From: an uncultured Oscillospiraceae bacterium | GTDB lineage: Bacteria; Bacillota; Clostridia; Oscillospirales; Ruminococcaceae | Length of the DNA stretch: 49,285 nucleotides | Assembly: GCA_934454435.1 (NCBI GenBank) | Contig: CAKSGA010000004.1 | Location: 1-49,285, forward strand | Direction: 5' to 3' | Shown: piece by piece, positions 34,717 through 42,760 of the stretch | Layout of the letters: every line of letters starts with the position of its first letter | How positions within the stretch are numbered: position 1 is the stretch's first letter | Made by a program: the position numbers and the translations under genes | Notes under the pieces: model-generated | Seen by the model: only the letters and a program-made list of their open reading frames with translations | Told to the model about the DNA's origin: nothing | The model's database searches: none

Positions 34717-34738
34717 CGGGAGTGGCAAGCCCCTCCCA
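34717..34738 (-). terminator. proximal copy of the duplicated terminator hairpin (element B)
   Basis: The copy nearest copA, now without a T tract and with one mismatch in the stem (T in place of G at 34722). Confidence 0.7.
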
Positions 34739-34757
34739 TACATATGATTGCTTGTTA

Positions 34758-34961
34758 TCACTCAACGACCTTGTAGTCCTTATCCTCGACAGCCTTTTTC
34801 AGCACGTCAAAGGGAGTGTCAGCCGAGAGCCTTATAACAGCCGTACCCTTTTCATGGCTGACCTCTGCGCTCTCAACCGTGGGTATCGCTTCAAGGGCCT
34901 TCTTGACTGCCGCCTCACAGTGACCGCACATCATACCCTCGATCTTCATTGTTACTTCCAT
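34758..34961 (-). CDS. copZ: possible free CopZ copper chaperone from an internal start
   Basis: A 67-residue heavy-metal-associated domain (MKIEGMMCGHCEAAVKKAL) in the frame of copA. ATG 34961 has a perfect AAGGAGG seven bases upstream, inside copA, the arrangement expected of an independent copZ gene. It probably yields a soluble chaperone in addition to the fused form. Independent translation is inference. Confidence 0.5.
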   Translation of the reverse strand: MEVTMKIEGMMCGHCEAAVKKALEAIPTVESAEVSHEKGTAVIRLSADTPFDVLKKAVEDKDYKVVE

Positions 34962-37247
34962 GTTTTTTTCCTCCTTGTGTTTGTGGTGTATTTTTCTGTC
35001 ATGCGACCCATCGTGGAGCTTCACGAAATTCAGCCGCAGTGCATTTGTAACTACGCAGAAGCTGGAAAGGCTCATCGCCGCAGCTCCGAACATCGGGTCA
35101 AGGCTCCACCCGAACAGGTTGACGAACACGCCTGCCGCCAGCGGGATCCCTATCGTATTATAGATGAACGCCCAGAACAGGTTCTCCTTGATGTTCCGCA
35201 GAGAAGCACGGCTCAGCCTTATCGCCGCAGGGACGTCCGTCAGGCTGCTGTTCATCAGCACGACATCTGCGGCGTCTATCGCAATGTCCGTTCCGGCTCC
35301 GATCGCTATGCCGAGGTCCGCACGGGTGAGCGCCGGAGCGTCGTTTATTCCATCGCCGACCATTGCGACCCTGCCCTGCTGCTTCAGGCGGCGTATCACC
35401 TCTTCCTTTCCGTCCGGCAGAACTCCTGCGATGACCTTGTCAACTCCCGCCTGTGCGCCGATTGCCCTCGCAGTGCGCTCATTGTCGCCGGTCAGCATTA
35501 CAACGTGTATGCCCATGTTCCGGAGCTGCTTTACCGCATCGGGACTTTCCGGCTTGATCACGTCAGCCGCTGCGACAACTCCCAGCAGGCTTCCGTTACG
35601 GGCGAAGCACAGCGGAGTCTTGCCCTCGCCGGACAGCCTGTCGCACTCCGACAGCACGTCCTGCGGCATTCCGACCCTGGAGGATATGAACTTCACGCTC
35701 CCCCCCAGGAGCTCTTCGCCCTCCAGCTTCGCTGAAAGACCACTGCCGGGCAGCACGGTGAAATCTGACGTTTCCGCCGGGTCGAGGTTTTCCTCCGCAG
35801 CCCTCTGCATGACTGCCAGGGCAAGCGGGTGCTCGCTCTTCGCTTCAAGGGAGCACGCCGCCGTCAGCAGCTCACGCTCGCTCACGCCGAATGGAATGAT
35901 ATCCGTGACCGCAGGCTCGCCCTTTGTGATAGTGCCTGTCTTATCAAGCGCAACAACGCTGACTTTCCCGGTCTGCTCCAGTGACTCCGCAGTCTTGAAC
36001 AGAATGCCGTTCTTGGCCCCTACGCCGCTGCCGACCATTATCGCCACGGGAGTTGCCAGACCCAGTGCGCAGGGGCAGCTGATGACCAGCACGGAAATTC
36101 CCCTTGCAAGGGAATATCCCACGGTCTGCCCGCAGAGCAACCACACAGCTATAGTCACAAGCGAAATGCCGATGACCACCGGCACGAACACTCCGGACAC
36201 CTTATCCGCCAGCTTTGCGATGGGCGCTTTGGTCGCCGAAGCATCGCTGACCATTCTGATTATCTTTGAAAGTGCGGTATCTCCTCCGACCTGCGTCGCC
36301 CTGCACCGCAGGTAGCCGGACATGTTTATAGTCGCTGCGGAAACTCTGTCGCCTGTGGATTTGTCCACCGGAATGCTCTCGCCGGTCAGTGCGGACTCGT
36401 TGACGGCGCTGTCGCCCTCTATCACAACGCCGTCTGCGGGAATGCTCCCGCCGGGCCTGACCGCAAAGATATCCCCGACCGCAAGCTGATCTATGGGAAT
36501 TTCCACCTCGGCTCCATCACGTATCACCGTTGCGGAGTCCGGAGCCAGCTTCATCAGGGAGCGCAGGGCGTCCGTGGTCTTGCCCTTGGAGCGTGCCTCC
36601 AGCATTTTTCCAACTGTTATCAGTGTGAGTATCATCGCCGCAGACTCGAAGTAGAACTCGTTCATATACGCCATCGCAGCTTCTGCGCCGCCGTGGAGCT
36701 GAGCGTCAGTCATTGCGAACAGCGCAAACGTGCTGTAACCGAACGCCGCCGAAGCTCCCAGAGCCACCAGCGTATCCATGTTCGGTGCTCCCCTGAACAG
36801 CGACTTGAAGCCGCTGATAAAGAACCGCTGATTTATCACCATCACCGCCGCCGTCAGCAGGAGCTGAACGAGCCCCATTGCCACGTGATTTCCCTCCAGG
36901 AACGGCGGCAGCGGGAATCCCCACATCATGTGTCCCATGGAGAAATACATCAGTATCATCAGGAACACCAGGGACGCTGTCAGCCGCTTTCTCATGCTGC
37001 GGAATGCGGCGCCGGTGTCGTCCCTGGGCTTCTCTGACGGGGCTGCGGCGCCCTTTTCGCTGGCGCCATAGCCGGCGGCGACCACCGCATCTATTATCTC
37101 CTGCGGAGAAGCAGTCCCCTCTACCCCCATGGAGTTCGTCAGCAGATTAACTGAGCATGAGCTGACCCCCGGGACCTTTGACACTGCCTTTTCGACACGG
37201 GCGCTGCATGCTGCGCAGCTCATTCCCGTGACATCAAACTGTTTCAT
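34758..37247 (-). CDS. copA: copper-exporting P1B ATPase CopA fused to a C-terminal CopZ-like domain
   Basis: 829 residues. The N-terminal metal-binding domain has GMSCAAC (C11, C14). Eight membrane helices follow, with LTGESIPV, the metal-site motif SCPCALG, DKTGTITKG and MLTGDNERTA, all intact. From residue 763 comes a second heavy-metal-associated domain with EGMMCGHC, the size of a free CopZ chaperone. The junction (KEEKNMEV) contains AAGGAGG, an A7 run (34963-34969) and ATG 34961; deletion of one A would give a stop within four codons. In operon with csoR 16 bases upstream. Confidence 0.93.
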   Translation of the reverse strand: MKQFDVTGMSCAACSARVEKAVSKVPGVSSCSVNLLTNSMGVEGTASPQEIIDAVVAAGYGASEKGAAAPSEKPRDDTGAAFRSMRKRLTASLVFLMILMYFSMGHMMWGFPLPPFLEGNHVAMGLVQLLLTAAVMVINQRFFISGFKSLFRGAPNMDTLVALGASAAFGYSTFALFAMTDAQLHGGAEAAMAYMNEFYFESAAMILTLITVGKMLEARSKGKTTDALRSLMKLAPDSATVIRDGAEVEIPIDQLAVGDIFAVRPGGSIPADGVVIEGDSAVNESALTGESIPVDKSTGDRVSAATINMSGYLRCRATQVGGDTALSKIIRMVSDASATKAPIAKLADKVSGVFVPVVIGISLVTIAVWLLCGQTVGYSLARGISVLVISCPCALGLATPVAIMVGSGVGAKNGILFKTAESLEQTGKVSVVALDKTGTITKGEPAVTDIIPFGVSERELLTAACSLEAKSEHPLALAVMQRAAEENLDPAETSDFTVLPGSGLSAKLEGEELLGGSVKFISSRVGMPQDVLSECDRLSGEGKTPLCFARNGSLLGVVAAADVIKPESPDAVKQLRNMGIHVVMLTGDNERTARAIGAQAGVDKVIAGVLPDGKEEVIRRLKQQGRVAMVGDGINDAPALTRADLGIAIGAGTDIAIDAADVVLMNSSLTDVPAAIRLSRASLRNIKENLFWAFIYNTIGIPLAAGVFVNLFGWSLDPMFGAAAMSLSSFCVVTNALRLNFVKLHDGSHDRKIHHKHKEEKNMEVTMKIEGMMCGHCEAAVKKALEAIPTVESAEVSHEKGTAVIRLSADTPFDVLKKAVEDKDYKVVE

Positions 37248-37263
37248 TTTCTATGTCCTTTCT

Positions 37264-37578
37264 TTATTTCATGAGCTTTTGCAGTGTATTCACAAGCTCG
37301 TCTATGACCTCATCGTTGCCCTCACGGATATTCTGCGCAACGCAGCTTTTTATATGGCTCGCCAGGAGCTCACGGTTGAATGCGTTCAGCGCAGCGTTCG
37401 CAGCGGCTACCTGCACCAGAATATCCGTGCAGTAGGCGTTGTTCTCCAGCATTCCCTCTATCCCCCTGAGCTGACCCTGTATGCGCTTTATCCGGTTCAT
37501 CAGCGCTCTGTACTCCTCCGGAGAGCGCTCCTTGGTCTTTTTGCACTCCCTGCAGTGGCAGCATTCCTTTTGTTCCAT
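37264..37578 (-). CDS. csoR: CsoR-family copper-sensing repressor
   Basis: 104 residues from ATG 37578; an upstream in-frame ATG at 37593 lies before the predicted transcript start. Helical DUF156 fold with the Cu(I)-binding set in NAYCTDIL, SHIKSCVAQ (Cys-His-Cys), and an unusual Cys/His-rich N-terminus (ECCHCREC). It represses its own operon with copA until copper binds. The operator is in its promoter. Confidence 0.93.
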   Translation of the reverse strand: MEQKECCHCRECKKTKERSPEEYRALMNRIKRIQGQLRGIEGMLENNAYCTDILVQVAAANAALNAFNRELLASHIKSCVAQNIREGNDEVIDELVNTLQKLMK

Positions 37579-37595
37579 ATCATCACCTCGCATAT

Positions 37596-37624
37596 ATTAT
37601 ATACCCCCAGGGGGTATTTGTCAA
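37596..37624 (-). promoter_or_regulatory. csoR-copA promoter with CsoR operator in the spacer
   Basis: Minus strand TTGACA (37624-37619), 17 bp, TATAAT (37601-37596). The perfect palindrome ATACCCCC-A-GGGGGTAT (37601-37617) fills the spacer and fits the known GC-tract operators of CsoR, so bound repressor would block polymerase. Confidence 0.9.
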
Positions 37625-37669
37625 GAGGGGACCATGCAGTTTTTGTCGTAAAAATTTCCGCCGGCATCG

Positions 37670-37698
37670 TTGACAAATCGGTCAGGGTGTATTATAAT
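37670..37698 (+). promoter_or_regulatory. promoter of the VanY-like gene
   Basis: TTGACA (37670-37675), 17 bp, TATAAT (37693-37698), about 100 bases of leader. Confidence 0.9.
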
Positions 37699-37803
37699 AG
37701 TATGTACACAATATGGAAAATAATTTCACCGGAATGCAACCTTTTGCAGTCTGCTCCGGTCTTATTTGTCAGAAAGACAAGACCTGAAAAGAGGGGGTAT
37801 ATC

Positions 37804-38841
37804 ATGATCAGAACGTTTAATTCCGTGACTTCGGCGGTGATATCCATAGCGATGGTGCTAGCAATGTTCCTGTTCGTCACTCCGATGACCACCGGCAGGG
37901 CGGAGGCGGAAACCGAAACCGCCGCTGACAGCTCAGTTGAAGTCCTGTTCAGCTCCGGCTCCAGGAAGATAACCGGGAAATACGTCATAAAGAAAGACAG
38001 CGTGCTCCCTGAAGGGACCACGCTCACTGTAAAGAAAGGCGGAAAACTGTATATCCTCCCGGGTGCGGAACTCACGCTGAACGGCACGCTGAAGGTCGCC
38101 GCAGGCGGCTCCGTATTCGTGCAGGGAGATATGAACGTCCACAAGACCGGAAAGATCTCCTGCACCGGACGCATGAAAATACAGAAGTCCGGCTGCCTGA
38201 GCCTTGACGGAAAGCTCGCCGTGAACAAGGGAGGAAACGTACTTGGCCAGGGCACGCTTGCCGTGCTGAACGAGTTCTCCGACATCTCCTGCAAGGGAAC
38301 GGTGACTGCGAAAATAAAGGCTCCCGACCCCATCGAAAAGGACGGCGTGACCACCATCGGCGGCGTCATAATCGTCAACCGTGAGTTCGGCCTGCCGGAA
38401 ACCTACGGCGATGGTCTGGACAGCGCCACCTACAGCGCATATCTCAAAATGAAGGAAGCCTCCGGCTATAATATGGAGATCGTTTCCGGATTCCGCTCCT
38501 TCCAGAAACAGAAAGACACCTTTGCCTACTGGGAGTCCATAGACGGCTTTGAGCGGGCTAGCAGATACTCCGCCCAGCCGGGACATTCAGAGCACCAGAC
38601 AGGGCTTGCGATGGATATAACCTCGCTGAACCAGAGCTACGGGAAAACTCCCGAGGGCAAGTGGCTTGCGGCGCACTGCTGGGAATACGGCTTCCTGCTG
38701 CGCTACCCGCAGAACAGCGAGGATATAACCGGCTACATCTACGAGCCATGGCATGTCCGCTATCTCGGGAAGAGCACCGCAAAGCTGCTGCACGACAGCG
38801 GGCTCACTCTGGAGGAGTTCCTCGGGGTAAACAGGGCGTGA
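37804..38841 (+). CDS. secreted VanY-type D-Ala-D-Ala carboxypeptidase with beta-helical stalk
   Basis: 345 residues from ATG 37804 with AGAGGGGG upstream. A signal peptide covers about 1-35. Residues 60-170 are short repeats of the form GKLxIxxGAxLxLNGTLxV, likely a beta-helix or polymer-like stalk. The C-terminal M15B peptidase has R231 (SGFRS), zinc ligands H264 and D271 (GHSEHQTGLAMDI) and H317 (EPWHVRYLG). It trims D-Ala from peptidoglycan stems. The stalk joined to VanY is an uncommon layout. No resistance genes are nearby, so a housekeeping wall role is likely. Confidence 0.88.
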   Translation: MIRTFNSVTSAVISIAMVLAMFLFVTPMTTGRAEAETETAADSSVEVLFSSGSRKITGKYVIKKDSVLPEGTTLTVKKGGKLYILPGAELTLNGTLKVAAGGSVFVQGDMNVHKTGKISCTGRMKIQKSGCLSLDGKLAVNKGGNVLGQGTLAVLNEFSDISCKGTVTAKIKAPDPIEKDGVTTIGGVIIVNREFGLPETYGDGLDSATYSAYLKMKEASGYNMEIVSGFRSFQKQKDTFAYWESIDGFERASRYSAQPGHSEHQTGLAMDITSLNQSYGKTPEGKWLAAHCWEYGFLLRYPQNSEDITGYIYEPWHVRYLGKSTAKLLHDSGLTLEEFLGVNRA

Positions 38842-38859
38842 TTTGTTTTGAGAACAGGC

Positions 38860-38898
38860 ATGGGCTGCATGATCGATATGCAGCCCATATATTTTATT
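38860..38898. terminator. terminator between the VanY-like and AlkD-like genes
   Basis: An 11-bp perfect stem (38860-38870 with 38878-38888) and ATATTTTATTT after it. An uninvaded terminator whose stem sequence (ATGGGCTGCAT) is very like the one duplicated at element C. Confidence 0.85.
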
Positions 38899-39565
38899 TC
38901 AGCGTTCTGAGATACTTCTTCTGCTCATCCGTTATTCGGAAGCTCTCGATGGCTTTCTGAACAGTCCGGCGGTGGGTCGCAGGGTCAAGGCGGCGCTCCC
39001 TGAGATACGGCAGGGTCACTTCGTACTGCTTAGCAAGGGCGGTCGCAAAGTACCATGCAACACCCATGCTAACGTAATACTCCGTGCAGTCCAGACCTGC
39101 GGCGAGCTCCAGATGTTCCGGCAGGAATGCGCTGCCGAGATAGTAATTCATCAGACAGCCCACACCGTACCGCACCGTGTATGTCCTGCCGGACTTCAAC
39201 CATCGCAGGACATACGGGTACAGCTCGTCCGTGCGCCTGCTGAACAGCTTCACGCTGATCTGGTCACAGGTCGCCCAGTTGTCCACGTACGGCAGGAACT
39301 CCTCCAGCCTGCGCAGGCACTCATCAAAGTCCCTCATTTCCGATATTATCAGCGCATGGAGCTGGTTCTGCTCATAATATTCATGCGGGAGAGAATTCAG
39401 GAATTCCTTGTCTGCGCCTATCTTGCGTGCCAGCCTCCGCAGCTCCGGCGTGCGCACACCTATCACCTTTTCCGGCGGGACATTCGGTATCAGCCTGCGG
39501 TGAAAGGCGGCGTATTTCTCATCAGACAGCTCCCTGAGCCGCCCGATGATATCTTCGTTAGTCAT
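38894..39565 (-). CDS. AlkD-like DNA alkylation repair protein
   Basis: 223 residues of HEAT-like helical repeats, with VRTPELRRLARKI near the N-terminus and SRRTDELYPYVLRWL in the middle, as in the AlkD DNA glycosylase family that removes alkylated purines. The aromatic residues EYYVSMGVAWYFA fit the family core. Single gene with its own promoter (39589-39617). Confidence 0.85.
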   Translation of the reverse strand: MTNEDIIGRLRELSDEKYAAFHRRLIPNVPPEKVIGVRTPELRRLARKIGADKEFLNSLPHEYYEQNQLHALIISEMRDFDECLRRLEEFLPYVDNWATCDQISVKLFSRRTDELYPYVLRWLKSGRTYTVRYGVGCLMNYYLGSAFLPEHLELAAGLDCTEYYVSMGVAWYFATALAKQYEVTLPYLRERRLDPATHRRTVQKAIESFRITDEQKKYLRTLK

Positions 39566-39588
39566 GGTCGTCCTCCGTTTTTTCTTTT

Positions 39589-39617
39589 ATTATATCCAAT
39601 AAGTGTTTTTTTGTCAA
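39589..39617 (-). promoter_or_regulatory. promoter of the AlkD-like gene
   Basis: Minus strand TTGACA (39617-39612), 17 bp, TATAAT (39594-39589). Confidence 0.9.
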
Positions 39618-39682
39618 GCATGCAACCTTTCACACCGATGGTCGGTATTATAGATAAAGGACCTCACCGAAAGGAGCCCATT

Positions 39683-40999
39683 ATGAAAAAATACCTGTCT
39701 TTTCTTGCGATAACCTCCATGATACTTCTCGCCGGCTGTTCTTCTTCCCCGTCTGCGGACTCCTCCACGGCTCTCGCTGAAACCGAGATAGCATGGATCA
39801 CAAAAGAAGCTGAACCCCAGGACACCACCACTCCCCCTCAGTTAATGGTAGAATTCAGCGGCGACGGCCTGGCAAGCGCTTCTGCGCTGACCCTCGGGAA
39901 CTACGACTGGAACGGCGGGTCCGCCACCGGTGCAAGTCCGCTGACCGCTTCGCTGGACGGCAAGATAACCACCCAGGTGGACCTTGACCTTGTCGCAGAG
40001 GGCGAGCCGAAGCTGCTCCTGAACAGCGGCGCAGAGCTGACCTCCGTGGAGTATTACCCCCTGGACGGCACCGAGGGCATTCAGCCGGAATTCACCGCAG
40101 ACGGCGTGATAAAGCTTCCGCAGGAAGCGACCTACGGCATTGTTACCGCAAACCTGACCTACCCCCAGGGCAGCGCCGAGTACTATTTTCTCATAAAGCG
40201 CAGCCAGACTGACCAGTCCCAGCCGCCGGAGCTTCGCATCTATTCCGGCGATATCGGCTTCGCAATGACCCGAAACGGCTACGAATGGACGGTCACAGAG
40301 GGTGAAGAAGCGCACACCGCTGTCGTGGACTGTCCCTCCCCCTGGCAGGCGTATTCCTCAGGGCTGAAGCTGACCTCGCTGCATGTACTGCCCTCCGAGG
40401 AACTCACCGTTATGCTCCCTGATAACTCCAGCATAATTTCTGCGGGATACTACACCGCCGAGGACGAAGCCCACGACCTGGCGTACTCCGGGAACAAGCT
40501 GACCATGCCCTCCGGGGACCTCTTTGCGGTATGCAATGTGACTGTGCAGATGCCCCAGGGAAGCTGCAGCTACATCTTTACAGTTCAGGCCGGCGAGGAA
40601 GCGAGCTCCCCGGCATACGAGCCCAGCCTGCCGCCGGAGCTCACCGCAGAATACAACGGCGAGCAGTACGAGCTGCGTAAGTTCAGCTACAAATGGATCG
40701 GCGCCGACGGTATCGAACACAGCACTGCGGCGGGAGATATGCCAGGCGCCTGGGAAGTCCGGGACGAGCTTGCGCAGATACATGCCGAACCCGGCAGCAG
40801 CATAACCCTCGACCTGCCGGACGGCGCAGAGATCTTCGACACGGCATACCAGACCAGCCATGACGAGAGCTGGACCATGGAGTTCAGTGGAAACACGCTC
40901 ACAGCACCGGAGGAACTCACGGAGTCGGTCTGCACAGTACGCATAAAAACGGCACAGGGCTGGTGCGACTATTCCTTTGTGGTGAACACCCTGGAATAA
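39683..40999 (+). CDS. lipoprotein with three tandem copies of an unrecognised domain
   Basis: 438 residues from ATG 39683 (AAAGGAG). The lipobox is LLAGC (Cys 19). After a linker come three repeats of about 110-125 residues, each opening PP[EQ]L and containing a G-x-Y-x-W core (GNYDWNG, NGYEWTV, FSYKWIG), then P[WG][AQ][WAY], a LDLPDG-like strand and a closing Y-x-F-x-[IV] strand. The pattern suggests beta-sandwich modules for surface binding. I do not recognise the domain. It precedes the serpin gene with no clear terminator between. Confidence 0.8.
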   Translation: MKKYLSFLAITSMILLAGCSSSPSADSSTALAETEIAWITKEAEPQDTTTPPQLMVEFSGDGLASASALTLGNYDWNGGSATGASPLTASLDGKITTQVDLDLVAEGEPKLLLNSGAELTSVEYYPLDGTEGIQPEFTADGVIKLPQEATYGIVTANLTYPQGSAEYYFLIKRSQTDQSQPPELRIYSGDIGFAMTRNGYEWTVTEGEEAHTAVVDCPSPWQAYSSGLKLTSLHVLPSEELTVMLPDNSSIISAGYYTAEDEAHDLAYSGNKLTMPSGDLFAVCNVTVQMPQGSCSYIFTVQAGEEASSPAYEPSLPPELTAEYNGEQYELRKFSYKWIGADGIEHSTAAGDMPGAWEVRDELAQIHAEPGSSITLDLPDGAEIFDTAYQTSHDESWTMEFSGNTLTAPEELTESVCTVRIKTAQGWCDYSFVVNTLE

Positions 41000-41007
41000 T
41001 CACACAA

Positions 41008-41190
41008 CAGTCTGACCGGGCATAGAATAAGGCAGGGTAAGGCAGAAACGGTATCGCTATGCCGAACTCCACGCCGAGCCGAAGGTGGCGCTCCGACATA
41101 CGCCGGAACGCCCATGAGAAGCCGGAGGCATGCCCGGTGTGTTAATATACCCTCCCCCGGCGGTGCTGACGCTGCCGGGGCGACCCCCGC
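41008..41190 (+). other. GC-rich structured region upstream of the serpin
   Basis: A closing 9-bp helix ACCGGGCAT (41015-41023) with ATGCCCGGT (41130-41138) encloses several small hairpins, e.g. GGTAT/ATGCC around CGCT (41050-41063). It is followed by an 11-bp stem with a CTGA loop (41155-41180) that lacks a T tract. No open frame with a ribosome binding site and no recognised RNA family. Confidence 0.45.
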
Positions 41191-41234
41191 ACAAAATCCG
41201 GACAGGCATTCCATGAAGAAAGCGAGGAATTCAC

Positions 41235-42566
41235 ATGAAAAACGGAAGATCACGCAAACCCCTCTGGATAACTCTCGGAGCGGCAGCGTGCCTGTGCATA
41301 GCCGGCGGAGCATTTTTCCTGAACTCCGCAGCCGGCGTAAAGGCAGGCGCCGAGGCAGTATACCCGAAAATGGCGCAATACCCGAACGAGTCCAGCCTGA
41401 CCTTTGACCAGGACTACGACAAGTGGTGGAAAGACCGCCGCACCCAGCTAGACCAGCCCGAGGGCTACAGCGACAACCTGTGGAACTACTACATGAGCAG
41501 CACCTTTACGTTCCTTTCCGAAGAGCAAAACAGCGCATTCTCCCCGGTGAACCTGTACATGGCTCTTTCGGCGCTTTCAGAGACCTGTGACGGCGACAGC
41601 CGCAGACAGATATTAAGTCTGCTCGACGCCGACAGCGTTGAAAGTCTGCGCACCCAGGCGGCTCAGCTCTGGAATGCGAATTACTGCAACGACGGAGCGC
41701 TCACCAGCGTGCTTGCGAATTCGGTGTGGCTCAGCGACGGCGTAAAATTTGACCAGAGCACACTTGACAGCCTTGCGAAGAACTACTACGCTTCAGGCTA
41801 CAGTGTGAAATTCGGCACGGAAAGCGCCGACAAAGCTATACAGAACTGGCTGAACTCCCAGACCGGCGGGTTCCTGAAAGAAGCAGTCAGCAATGTCAGA
41901 ACCGACCCAGCGGAGATTTTTGCGCTGTACTCTACGGTGTATTTCCGGGCGAAGTGGGACGATGAGTTCAACAAGAACCTGAACACCGAAGAAACCTTCC
42001 ATGCGCCCTCCGGTGACATTGAGAGGACGTTCATGCACAAGACCCTGACCTACGGCCCCTACTATTTCGGCGAGAACTACGCTGCGGTCCAGCTCTCGTT
42101 CAAGACCGGCTGCGACATGTGGCTCATTCTCCCGGACAGGTTCAGGACCATCACGGACGTGCTGAACTCCAGCGAATACATGGACATGATAAGGGATCCG
42201 TCCGGCTTTGATAATTCCAAGAGCGTTCAGGTGGAGCTTTCGCTGCCGAAGTTCGACATATCAAGCTCCTACGACCTCCGGGAAGGGCTCTCTGCACTGG
42301 GTGTGACGGATATCTTCAACCCGGAAAAGGCGGACTTCTCCCCCATGTGCAGCGACCCGGCGTTCGTTGGCAGTGCGAACACCTCCGTAAGAGTCGCCGT
42401 TGACGAAGAGGGCTGCACCGCCGCTTCATTCGTTGAAATAGCGGCCTGCGGCGCAGCAATGCCGCCGGAGGATATCGTGGAGCTCAATTTTGACCGGCCG
42501 TTTATTTTTGTCATTACTGGAATGGACGGTCAGCCGCTGTTCACCGGAACAGTGTGCGAACCATAA
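41235..42566 (+). CDS. secreted or membrane-anchored serpin
   Basis: 443 residues from ATG 41235 (GAGGAA). The N-terminal hydrophobic stretch (about 9-30) is a signal peptide or anchor. Serpin signatures: NSAFSPVNLYMALSAL, NSVWLSDG, YFRAKWDDEFN, ELSLPKFDISSSYDL, and the reactive-loop hinge EEGCTAAS (391-398), ending at FDRPFIFVI (419-427). Small residues in the hinge support an inhibitory protease trap. The scissile bond is probably within 400-410 (IAACGAAMPP). Likely protects the cell from host or microbial serine or cysteine proteases. Confidence 0.92.
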   Translation: MKNGRSRKPLWITLGAAACLCIAGGAFFLNSAAGVKAGAEAVYPKMAQYPNESSLTFDQDYDKWWKDRRTQLDQPEGYSDNLWNYYMSSTFTFLSEEQNSAFSPVNLYMALSALSETCDGDSRRQILSLLDADSVESLRTQAAQLWNANYCNDGALTSVLANSVWLSDGVKFDQSTLDSLAKNYYASGYSVKFGTESADKAIQNWLNSQTGGFLKEAVSNVRTDPAEIFALYSTVYFRAKWDDEFNKNLNTEETFHAPSGDIERTFMHKTLTYGPYYFGENYAAVQLSFKTGCDMWLILPDRFRTITDVLNSSEYMDMIRDPSGFDNSKSVQVELSLPKFDISSSYDLREGLSALGVTDIFNPEKADFSPMCSDPAFVGSANTSVRVAVDEEGCTAASFVEIAACGAAMPPEDIVELNFDRPFIFVITGMDGQPLFTGTVCEP

Positions 42567-42572
42567 AATAAA

Positions 42573-42599
42573 TGATGGGCTGCAAAATGCAGCCCATCA
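42573..42599. terminator. left copy of the duplicated terminator hairpin (element C)
   Basis: A 27-base hairpin (stem TGATGGGCTGCA). It lost its T tract on the plus strand; on the minus strand it is the outer copy, followed by TTTATTTTA. Identical to 42729-42755. Confidence 0.85.
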
Positions 42600-42728
42600 C
42601 AGCTTGTTGAAAAAGTACTATTTCAGGCTGCCGAGAAAGGTGCAGATGCTAGGAAACGGCATTTCGGCTAGGCTTTTTGCCTGCCGAAATGTCGTTGACG
42701 ACGCAGATGTGCCTTTATCGACAGCCTG
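42600..42728 (+). mobile_element. terminator-targeted palindromic element, copy C (129 bp)
   Basis: Ends: CAGCTTGTTGAAAAAG and the inverse of CAGGCTGTCGATAAAG. It contains the conserved core GAGAAAGGTGCAGATGC, an inner third copy of the end motif (CAGGCTGCCGAGAAAGG) and the 3' block CAGATGTGCCTTTATCGA. The internal stem pairs 42656-42668 with 42683-42695 (13 pairs, one G-U), closed by AGGC/GCCT around five T. It is flanked by perfect 27-bp copies of the local terminator hairpin. Confidence 0.88.
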
Positions 42729-42755
42729 TGATGGGCTGCAAAATGCAGCCCATCA
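42729..42755. terminator. right copy of the duplicated terminator hairpin (element C)
   Basis: Identical 27-base hairpin; on the plus strand it keeps CTTGTTTATTT and so ends the serpin transcript. On the minus strand it is the proximal, T-less copy for the solute-binding protein gene. Confidence 0.85.
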
Positions 42756-42760
42756 CTTGT

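Noticed and set aside
37129..37803. N-terminal extension of the VanY-like gene by about 225 codons
   Set aside because: It would run antisense through csoR and across the VanY promoter; ATG 37804 begins a clear signal peptide.
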